Of a stretch of 64,000 bases of DNA, positions 54,572 through 64,000 are shown piece by piece (position 1 is the first letter of the stretch; every line of letters begins with the position of its first letter). Where the stretch lies: NCBI RefSeq assembly GCF_963675165.1, contig NC_087377.1, positions 4,898,042 to 4,962,041 of the forward strand, given 5' to 3'. The translations under genes were made by a program, and so were the position numbers. The notes under the pieces were generated by a model that was given only the letters and a program-made list of their open reading frames with translations, ran no database searches and was not told the origin of the DNA. The DNA is from Halichondria panicea. Taxonomy: Eukaryota; Porifera; Demospongiae; Suberitida; Halichondriidae.

Positions 54572-57040
54572 GTGAGTGAAGTATTATCAATACATATAAT
54601 GTTGAGAGTTATTATCATAATAACCGCAACTATTTTTAGTGTCATGTTGTGGTGTTTGGTGGGTGCCACAGTTTTTACTGTGTGGTGGTATTTTGTCTAT
54701 ATAATTTTAAATCAACTGTGATAACATTATTTTTGCTCCCCTCATGTCTATTTACCAAGACATGCATGCCTCGTTTAGGCCGTGTATCCTATACAGAGAT
54801 CAAACAGTGCATGTTCACTCAGCTAGTTCATCTAGGGTGTTGCACCCTCGGAATACATAAAACTGCCCTCGGGTACAAATCCAATACACAATTTTCTTTG
54901 TAACCTCCAATTCCTATAGTAAATGCACTAGAAGCTACAGAAGGATCCCTAAACCGACCTAACCCGCTGAGTCAGCACTTTTATCTCAGTTAGGGGTTAG
55001 GGTTAGTAATTTTTGTATTACTGAGCATTTGTGTTACATCTCCTGTTATTCTATGAATCGTAGTAGTTTAAACCACCATTGCTGGGAAGTGCAGCAACAA
55101 CTGGCTATAAACTTAGTTTCTGGCTCATTGCTTCGAGTATGACTATGCTACTCACTTTCTAGTGTCACTGAGTATTGTTTGCATCATTTACTACGATTGT
55201 TGGCTTAGCTAGGATAGCTATACGTTTCTCTGCAAGTTTCCATATATCTTTCATTTGTCTCCGTGCACGCACAATCCTCCGTAAAACATTTTAATATAAT
55301 TATGACCAACTTCCTTTACCCATGGCAAGGCAGTAAAAAGCGATATTCAGGCTGGTAAGACTGACCATTTTTTGTAGCTAAGTATACATGTAAGTAATGG
55401 TCTTCAATATCGATTAAAGATTAACAATCCAGACAAGGAGAAATATAGTACGGTTAAGGTTAGGATATTGTGTTTCACCCACGGGAAAAAGATGTATCAC
55501 TATCGTTACTTTTTTTAATGGACAATACAAGCCGCAATAAATTACTTTCTCAACTTTTTGGCAGTAAATTTTAGCGTGGATAAACCCGAAAAACTTTCAA
55601 CTGAGAGATTAACAGCCAGACAAGGAGAAATGTTGATGAAAGCCAAGCTATTTCGAGCTACTCGCCTCTTAATTATGAAGTTGACAACGAATACAGTATA
55701 GCGCACATTTTTTGCGGATTTCGTGGGTTAGCAATCCTACACGAAAATTAAGTCTACGAAAATTGTTATAACGTTGCAAAGATTAAAGGTGTGGCTTCAG
55801 GTAAGCAGTCATTCCACGAACATTGTGCAACGAAATGCTTTTAGGGGCCATTCCACGAAATATAAGTGCCTTGAACAGTTCGCGCTATACGGTATCTCGT
55901 CGTCCGACCCTACGTATAATTATAGTAATACCAAAAAGCCTATAATACAGTAAAAAATAGCAGTTTTGATGGACACTAACTTGTCTCATTCATGCATCTT
56001 CATAATCATAGTATTCTTACACAAAACAATAGCAATATAAACACAGCAGACTTTGATCATTGAACCTGCAAAATAGAAAAAGCTGACAGAAAGAAAGCGC
56101 CTCGCCTCGGTGCATGGAGGCACCAAACATGAAGCTCTACTAGATCTAGCAAGATTATAGATAACTATAATAGAGTAATACTCATATTCCAAGTAAGCAA
56201 ACCTCGAGAACGAAACATTATTTTACATTGCAATCCAAGAAAACAAGTCTATAGAAATATATTCTAACTTGCACTTCATTGATCCTTGAACCGCTGTAAC
56301 ACTAGTACTCTACCTACACACACACACATGCATGCACACTCTAGCATATACCACCTCATTTGCACACTCTACCGCATTATGCCTCGCTTGCACATACGCA
56401 GACCCCGGCATAATAAAACTCATGAATATTCAGAGAGGCCGCAATACAAGAATGCATATCATGTTACTTTGTTTCTGTTCATTTATCTATGGTTTATAGT
56501 GCTGTTTTACATCTATATACAAGTCATGTTATCTCTTATATTATGCAGGCCGCTAAACTTGCATCGGACACAAAACCATTCTCTATAAAACATTCTACGG
56601 ATTGAATTGGAAAATGTATCGTTCAAGTTTGCCACTTCTGTGCTGAAAGCTAATTTGTAGCCTATAATTATATGTAAATTGAAAGCCTAATTGTACATGA
56701 TTGCAATTTTTACAAGCATCAAACAAAAAACGGTGCTGTTTCTAGCGTACGAATACTTTTTATTACTTCAAAAATGATTTCATCTCAGACTTCATGATTA
56801 TTTTTAAAAACAAAAGTTGGTACATGCATGGATTTCTATATACGTTAGAGGCCCACACCTATGGAACACACAATGTAACTGTGTATCCAATATAATAGGA
56901 AATTAATTTTGACAATTGATTACGTACTGACATAAGTCAACAACGTCTTGATCTTTCACTCGTTGTTAGAGTACTTTTCATTCTTCCATGCAGCTTGATT
57001 GTTTTATGGACATGGTCTAAATAGTTATTGGGTTGAATAA
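54572..57040. other. Duplicated spacer (partner 13298-15950)
   Basis: Colinear with the spacer after the chimeric zinc-finger gene, including a possible hydrophobic tail-coding stretch (54636-54720), the TTAGGG-like piece (about 54989-55008) and the cgaaaattaag repeat (55690-55910). No protein frame is conserved between the two copies beyond about 54720, so no gene is called. Confidence 0.6.
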
Positions 57041-57079
57041 CAGCTAGTCATGAATTAGCTCAGTCTCCATCTGTGCAGT

Positions 57080-58949
57080 TTTTAACATGTATATCCTAAA
57101 CTTCTGAATCTTTCCCAATCGATGCTGTTTATTGCACACAGGACACACAAGGTTAGGATCGTGGGGAACTTATTTTGCTTCATGGTTGGCTTTCTGGTTC
57201 TATCTTTCATATTGTATAAATTATACCCTCACCAGTTTGTACCTCGTCAAGAATATCTTGATCGTTCACTTGTCCTTTAAGTACATGTACCTTCCATTCT
57301 TCCATCGTTTGTGGGAGGATTTATGGACATGGTCGACATTTTGTCTACTAGATTTGTCCTTAACTTCAGCATGAGTTAGTTTGTATGGCTCCATTTCATA
57401 TGCCTTTCTTGAATCGTGTGCACTTTCTACAAAGGGACATTTTGATAATGTACTCCCAAAGAATTGTCTGGTGGGCTGAGAATTCCATCGATATCGTGGT
57501 AGAGATTATTATTTTTCGGCACTGAATTCGAAGGTGGCTGGTTCATGTAAACTTTCTTTGTGCTGGTTTGGGGAATATCAGACAACCGACTGGAAGATTG
57601 AGGTATCCCTGCGGCAGTCACAATACCTGGAGGGTGGGAATTGCTGTAATAGCAGAATTGGTGATCTTGATGTTTGGAATTTGTTGGAGTTGATGCTTGT
57701 ATACATTGTGTACCGGTATACCAAATTTAGCTCCTTGCTCTGTTGGCGTATTTAGCACAACATTGCTTTCACTTAGGCGTCTTCGATTTGTGAGTTGTCA
57801 AGGGCTTGTACTGCGATGTTGTCGACCATCGCTAGAAGTTCGTTTAAATGTAGCAGCTTTTAGAGTGCCTGCAAAGGTATAGTAGCGAACAATCGGCAAT
57901 AATTTATATAATAATTATATTATGCGTATACGCGATTGTGAAGCTATATATGCATCACATCATGCAGGTAAGGATCTCGAACAGAACTATTGATAACATA
58001 CCTTAATTTCAGCCATTTTCTTCTCTAGGTCATTAAATTGCGTCTCTATTATCTTGCTTTGATTCACAAGGACCATGCAGCTCAGCCTCTTAATTTATAC
58101 TGCAGTGTCAGCCCGTTTAACTGAATCTTTATTTTATGTAGCTCTTCATGCATGCAAGTCTTCGACCTCTTTAAATTTTTTGTTGAGGAGATGTTTATGG
58201 TGTTCTGGTGTCGATTCCTTTAATTGTGTTTGATACCAGTCACACTTACAAATCATGGCGTCTCTTTCTTTAGCCAACTCTCAGTAAATTTATTTGATAA
58301 ATCTTCCATAGCAGTGTCCTTATCACGTAGTCGGTCATTGAAATGCTGTTTTTCTGACTGAAGATTTGCATGACTTAATTATCTGTATAACAATTGATTA
58401 CAACCGGTATAGTGTACATGCACTTTCTATACACAATATTTGTGTAATCTATTGGCACATGATCACTCTTGGCAGGTCACCCGGCTCTATATATAGTATA
58501 ATACACTTGATAAGCTCCACGCATATATAATTATAGCATATGCATATAGCTTGTGTTCGGACGTGTGACCTGTGTTAATAGGCCATCTCTCTAACATCCA
58601 CTGCATGTTGGTGTACCCAAGGGTGACTGCTACGTACAGACAGGTCTAGCTCACTGCACCGCTTTACTTTAACCACTTACCGAGAGGATATTTAGTTCAC
58701 CTTCTAGCCTGTTCTTAGTGTCAGACAATCCTTGTTCCAACACTTTCCTGTCATCGACAAGGCCCTTGAGTTTGGCCTCCAACTTTTGAGTATTTTCCTG
58801 CGAAGAAATGTAACTTGATCACAGATATTTGTACTCAAGACTCAGTCAGCTGCTTAGGTCAATTAAAGGGCATTTAAAGAACGTACCTCTGATTCTCTCA
58901 GCAGGAATTCAAGGGATTTCACTTGTTGTACGAGCTCATTTTGTGACAT
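57080..58949 (-). pseudogene. Small zinc-finger type gene, copy 4, multiply frameshifted
   Basis: Minus-strand exons match the others: 58949-58887 and 58797-58681 (open), exon 3 about 58357-58002, and exon 4 about 57868-57080. Exon 3 carries insertions at about 58076 (atgc), 58094 (aattt region) and 58150 (atgc), and a deletion near 58195. The linker in exon 4 has several further indels, leaving only short open pieces. The finger-coding words are still readable at about 57095-57165. It is more decayed than copies 2 and 3. Confidence 0.7.
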
Positions 58950-59404
58950 CTGGAGGAATTGATATTTATTATATTATATTGTTTATTATTATTATTATAG
59001 CAAAATTCTTTGGTTAGATCAGATCTAGTTATCAAAATGTATAGATCTACATTACATTGTATTAAAGAGTAGGCCTAAAGTAAAATTAATACTGGGGAAC
59101 TGGACATTTATATTCCTATAGGCTATACATCCAGGCTCTAGTTGGTGTTTATTAGATAAACTTGCCGTAAAAGTGTCCATTGTGCTGCATAGAACTATAT
59201 CCACAGTACTTTTACAATGCTTTCAGTACAGTGCAACTTCCAGAAGAACAGGAGTACGAGTATGAGTGCTAAACTGAGCATGAGGGGAGTGGTTACAGTG
59301 TCCAGCCCCACCTCCAATTGAAGGGGAAGCACCGTATCTACTCACACGGGTGTCACACGAGTGTCATGTCAAGGGAGATCCCCAGCTAAAGCTGATACTG
59401 AGAA
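58950..59404. promoter_or_regulatory. Head-to-head promoter region, copy 4
   Basis: 455 bp separate the minus-strand start at 58949 from the plus-strand start at 59405. The conserved box is at 59298-59334 with two changes (cctccaattgaagggg). The extra length comes from small insertions near 58975-59000 and 59220-59290. Confidence 0.5.
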
Positions 59405-62400
59405 ATGGCCGAGAGTACAGAGCTGAGCTATCTAAAACCCAAGAGCACTGGTTGTGATAATAATGACTTTGAAGAGCTGCAGGATGAAGAGGTTGAGCAA
59501 GCAAAGAGAGATACTACTGCTGATAGTACTGGGTTGGGACGGTTCCTCTTCAGGGGAGTGACTGGAGCTGTTGATGCCGCTGTGGCTTCTTTTGGTGGAT
59601 TTGGAAGGAAGAATGGCCCAGATGGCACTGCAGGCCCAGGCAAGAAGGAGACTACAACAATTGTCGTTAAAGAACCTCAATCACACAAGCAAACAACCGC
59701 GGAAAAGCGAACCGGACCTCAATTACAAGTATGTTTAATAGTAGCTAGATATATCTAGCTACTAATATTAAAGCTATCTACCGTACTTAAAGCGACACTT
59801 CTAAATAATTACGACGCCAGGGGTTGTTTCTTTTGGAGGTTGAACAATTATTATATTGAAGCTAGTCCTGGTGTCGCATCTAATTGGAGGTTATTCTACT
59901 ATCCTCGATTATAGGCCTCTTAAATTACATTGTTTCTTGCGTCCTGGAATCGAGGCTGTGGTTTGACCTCTATTTAGGACACGACATAAAAAAATAATTG
60001 TCAACACAGCAGTTGCTACTTTTAAAGGTTAGAAAATTGAAAAAGATCAAGGGTGTCGCATAGTTGGAGGGTCGCTTTAAATCGAATAAGTACGGTAGTT
60101 ACCGGTTACAATAAAATTACTTTATGCTGCACTGATTTTTTGCAGGGAGAAGCTGACCCTTTGGACGTTGCCTTTCAGCATTCAGCAGAGCTACAACAGA
60201 AGAACGCTGAACTCACAAAGCATTTGTCAAATTATGAAATACAGAAGAAGCAAGAAATCAATGATCTCAAAGCAGATTTGAAAGAGTTGCAAAATGCTGT
60301 GACTGTTTTGAGCAGAGACCTTGAGAAAAAGGACAAGAAGATTGTCGAGATGAAAACGTTAGTTCAAAAACTCTCTGACAAGAAGCGAGATGGGTCATCA
60401 GAACTTGCAAGGGCTCTCCATAAAAAAGATACTAAAATTGAAACGCTAACACAATTACTTCAAACAGAAAAAGGCAAACTCAAGGTTACCTCTACTGAGG
60501 TAAAAGAAAAGCAAAAAGAATCTGAAGAGTACAAGAAACAAACTCAAGAACTTTCCAACGAGCTAAAGAAAACTAAATGTGAACTGGGCGATGCTTTTGT
60601 AGATATCACCTTTGAGAAAGACAGTATTAGCCATTCGGGTGCTACTCACGACACAACCCATACACAAAATAAAGAGGTGCAAGAATTAAGTGAAGCGATG
60701 CAGTCAGAGCCAACAGAATCGCCTGGTGAATCAGTTGCATTGGAGAAAGTAGACAAGTTACAAGAAGCACTTCATGAGAAAGAAACGCAATTAGCCGATC
60801 TAGAAAATCGATTGAAAGAGTATGAAGCTAAGGTGCTTGAAATGGAGCAAGTCAGAGATCACTCAAAGAGTCAGAGCAAGGCTATGCTGGTAGTGAAACA
60901 AGAGCTGGATGCAACCAAGGTGAATGAATGGTAATGTTTGGTATACATTGTTACGTGTATAAGAATGTTGTTTAGGGATTTCACTAATATTTATTAACAT
61001 GCCACAGATGTCACATGATGATCTTGTGCAATACATTGGCTCCATGGAACGTCAGGTTGCTGATACAGAGGTACGTACATTACTGTAGTACGTTTAGGTG
61101 CTCAATAACATTGTACAGCAAGGTGATAATTATTACTTCATGTATATACACCACTAGACACACTGTCGTAAACTCGAGGCTCAACTCAATGGTGCCGAAG
61201 AAAATTACAACATTGCACAGCAAGCATTGAGGGACACTAATGAAGGTTTGAAGGCTGAGCTTGAAAGTGTTAGAGTGAGTCGACTGTTTGTACGTGTGAC
61301 ACTTGACCATGACTAGGTTATACTTATTTCCATGTATATAGGAGACCCACTCTAAGTTGTCGACCACCAACAGTTCACTGGAGGCTCAACTATTTCAGGC
61401 CCAAGAAAAGATAGATAATTTATCTGTCGAGAAAGAAGCATTCGTACAGGAGCGAGCAGTTCTGAAACAAGAGATTGTTGACCTTCACGACAAGCTGGCA
61501 ATCGCCACAGCAGAGGTAAGCATATCGGTATATATAATTACGGTTACTGTATTGTTCACTTTATGTACATGAATGTACATTAGTGCTCTATAGTTCACTT
61601 TATGTACATGTTCACCAGGCTGAGCTGTACAAAGAAGACTTTGAGAATGAGAGGAAAGATAGGGAAAAAGCTCACGATCTTAAAGAAGAGATGAGATTTG
61701 CTTGTGATGAGAAGGTTCACGCAATGGCAAAGGAACGACGTGTGTTTGAGGAAAGTATACAAAATCTGACAAGAAAACTTGAAGGGATGTCTAATGAAAA
61801 GGAAGACTTACAAAAAAAGCGAGAAATGAGAGCAACGAGAACATCTACTAGGCAGCACGAGCTTCAACAGAACGACAAACAGATCCATGAGCTTCAAGAG
61901 CAGCTCTACGAAGCACGCCAGAAGGCCATCACAGCTCAAGAAGAAGTTCAGGCAAAGACAGCTCAGGTCAAACAGTACAAGAAGAAAGATGACCAACGGG
62001 AGGAAAAGGTAATTGATATTCCCAATGTTCCCCAGGGTGTAATACATGTACATACATGTAGTTATATACATGTACCCACTTCTGTTGAAATACTTGCGTT
62101 TCTGTTATTATGCCTCGGTGCGCATGCACAAGCGAGGTATACGGTAGTGTGTTTGTGTGTCTGAGTAGACTGCTACAGCTGCTTAAGGATGAAGCAAGTG
62201 CAAGTAAGAGTTTCTATAGGCTTCTAGTCATTATTACTTGGATTTTAATTCGTGGATTTGCAAAATAATGCTTCGTTCTCGAGTTATGCCTAGTTTTGCT
62301 TACTTGGAATGCCATTGCAGCCTTTTCAGAAGAGTACGTAGCCAAACTTGTTCACTGAGTGTTGCTACTCTACTTAGTAGCTCTGCACTAGAACGCTAGC

Positions 62401-63515
62401 TATTGGTAGCTGCAAGAGTGAGGAAGAGACTGCAAGGCTCTGCTGATGGCAGCCATTAATTTTAGACTTGAACTTTTGGTATCGATCGTCTTTAACAACA
62501 ATCATGGTCGATCATTACCCACTCTTTGAGTTTTTGCATGCAGCAAAATAATTATTGCAAAAATTTTCACAGTATAAAAGCTATTAGTAGCTTTATGTTA
62601 TGTAGCTTTGGCATCTCCACCGAGGCATCAGCACCTGCGTAGCCTCCTTCACCGGCCTTCATAGAAAAGAAGGCCTGCTATCGACTGCTTGCACATGCGC
62701 AAAATTATTGGATATTTTTTCCCGTAACATTTCCTATAATACAGAATTCATCAGAGACTAAAAGTCATACACACAGCTATATAGCTAGCTACATGTAGCT
62801 GAAGACAGAGCTGTGTAGGTTTGTTGTACAGCTATTTTCTTCTGATGGAATCAGTAGCAGTAGTATAGTAGATTTTCACCAAAGTTAGTGTTAAATGGGC
62901 GTGACCTGTCCATATAGGCTCTTGTCAGCTTTCACTCCGTTTAGACAATCGTCATCCACACTGTTGTATGCTGTGAGCCTTTTGTTAACATAGCAGGCTA
63001 AGGGTAGCTATCAGAGAATGCTATCCGATGGGCTAGAAACCTTCAATCGAACTTTCTATCTACTTTCTTCAATCCACTTTCGTTCGTTGTGATGTCATAG
63101 TTTTACTGAGCATATGCGATGTTATCCAAAGCCCCCAGATACCGGGGGGATATTAGCGCATGCGCAAGCAGTCGATACCAGGCCCACTTACCTAAATGAA
63201 GTGGGAAGTGCGGCCTGGTATCGAGGCTAGCACCTGCGGTGCTTTCATCCCAACATTGTTTTTATGTTTTTCATAATTTTGTGTGTACAGCTCACCAGTC
63301 TAGATTCGAGGAACCAGGAACTACGTCAGGAGATGGAGAGGGTCAGGGGTGAACTGGTAAAGGCGAAAACTGAGAGCGCAAATTTACTAAAGGAAGAGAA
63401 AAAATCAAATCAAAACGAAATGGAGAAAGTTCGCCTGGAGCTGGAAAGAGCTCTCAAAAAGACGTCAAAATCTGACGCCCATGATGAACTGCTGAAGGTG
63501 CAACTGGACAATAAT
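59405..63515 (+). CDS. UBAN coiled-coil family gene, 3' end outside the window
   Basis: Exons: 59405-59728, 60146-60919, 61008-61070, 61158-61274, 61342-61515, 61619-62008, 63291-63515; all phases agree (108, 258, 21, 39, 58, 130 and 75 codons). The start is the ATG of MAESTELSYL. Exon 1 has CDNNDFEELQDEEVE, a candidate LC3-interacting motif, and a GLGRFLFRGVTGAVD segment. Exon 2 is the full-length coil; exon 6 starts AELYKEDFENERKDREK (UBAN). Exon 7 ends in DNN followed by GTAAGT. Whether the gene ends in a finger or a kinase cannot be seen. Array order (after a minus-strand gene, like 27571-31839) suggests a finger, but 16761-24713 shows either is possible. No lesion is seen in the visible exons. 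Confidence 0.75.
59781..60095. mobile_element. TA-target MITE in intron 1
   Basis: Ends CCGTACTTAAAGCGACAC (left) and, in reverse complement, CCGTACTTATTCGATTTAAA (right), flanked by TA at 59779-59780 and 60096-60097. The empty-site words gctatctagttaccgg are present in sister genes (for example 17108-17123). A cctggaatcgaggct fragment is nested at about 59943-59957. Confidence 0.65.
62107..63235. repeat. Composite repeat block in intron 6
   Basis: In order: the cggtgcgcatgc...aagcgagg unit with a TG tract, repeat R1 (62240-62410), a stretch shared with 51840-51970, a tagcctccttcaccggcc fragment (62640), and a segment shared with 21885-22135 (ttttgttaacatagcaggctaag...) ending in gcggcctggtatcgaggcta. 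No coding exon is supported in these 1.1 kb. Confidence 0.55.
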
Positions 63516-64000
63516 GTAAGTGTAATAGTCCTATCGTTTAAGAGTTAGTGAGCTTTTCCAATGCTCACCAATGCTCACTAATTACTTCCAGTATAGCTTC
63601 CGCAATAAAGTTGTGCTGAGCTGGCACACCCTTTTGCATTGATGCATTGAAGCCATTGTAAAATCAATGCGCTTTGCAGCCTCTGCATTCTGTGATACAA
63701 GCGCTACTATTCCAAAGAAAGGAAGTTTGTGAAATAGTGAAATATTGAAATAATTAGCAATAGTTTTTGTCCCAGAGAGTATTTGTTGTCAACTGCTAGC
63801 TGGTCTTGAAGACACCTAAGCTACTATACACACAGTAAGTGCAGTAGTAGTAGATCTAAGAGGTAAACTAATGCTCAAGAATGGTGAAACATCTTATTAA
63901 CCCTTGGCGCGTGGGCGGCCACGGGTTATAGTAATCATTTGGGTTGCCTGTTTGTCTGTTTGTAATTTGTTAGTCTGTTTACCTGGATGCCATAACACTG
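63516..64000. other. Intron 7 of the partial gene; repeat-derived
   Basis: It holds the inverted partner of the 53078-53222 repeat and, from about 63900, a cgcgtgggcggccacggg stretch of unknown type. No exon is visible up to the window end. Confidence 0.5.

Noticed and set aside
1-64000. tRNA or rRNA genes
   Set aside because: No cloverleaf-like A/B-box pair or rRNA core sequence was noticed by eye; a tRNA scan would be needed to exclude them formally.

Overview
The window is eukaryotic DNA: GT-AG introns mostly 50-1000 nt long, A+T-rich spacers full of taattata and acatgtac words, and many miniature transposons. Metazoan-type protein modules, a BEL/Pao LTR element and a LINE-like element with a Cys-rich N-terminus suggest an early-branching animal, most likely a demosponge. 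That assignment is inference; no species-diagnostic gene is present.

Almost all the host coding sequence belongs to one tandemly expanded family of coiled-coil proteins. Three gene types recur in the order kinase gene (+), small zinc-finger gene (-), large zinc-finger gene (+). (1) Kinase type: coiled coil, Gln/Pro-rich linker, second coil and a C-terminal protein kinase (602-4899, frameshifted; 16761-24713, intact 15-exon model of about 1436 aa; 35816-41056, 5' chimeric). (2) Large zinc-finger type: the same coiled coil and linker ending in a C-X2-C-X14-H-X3-C finger (7492-13297, frameshifted and chimeric; 27571-31839, intact, about 967 aa; 50564-54571, frameshifted; 59405 to beyond the window end, partial). 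(3) Small zinc-finger type on the minus strand: about 473 aa of coil plus the same finger (5395-6814, 15957-16480, 25288-27230, 41678-50206, 57080-58949). Every minus-strand copy is damaged, each in its own way.

The shared exon 6 of the two large gene types encodes AELYKEDFESERKDREK. This matches the UBAN ubiquitin-binding signature of NEMO, optineurin and ABIN proteins. With the C-terminal finger and a candidate LC3-interacting motif in exon 1, the large zinc-finger type looks like optineurin/NEMO. The kinase type joins the same UBAN coil to a kinase domain in one polypeptide. Type 2 and type 3 genes start head to head about 340-460 bp apart, and a conserved C-rich/AT/G-rich box lies just upstream of each preserved plus-strand start.

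The array is shaped by recombination: segmental copies of about 5, 7.6 and 3 kb, a C-terminal module swap at 12.64 kb, exon fusions by deletion, and a kinase gene that has gained a foreign 5' exon.

The cluster is also heavily colonised by mobile DNA: an intact BEL/Pao element with identical 344-bp LTRs inside a zinc-finger exon (42138-48722), an internally deleted LINE-like element with a 16-bp target duplication (32929-34785), a foldback element with a nested palindromic MITE (34890-35790), and several TA-, TTAA- and 5-bp-TSD MITEs in introns. Exon boundaries were placed by eye from GT-AG sites, phase agreement and comparison among copies in the window.
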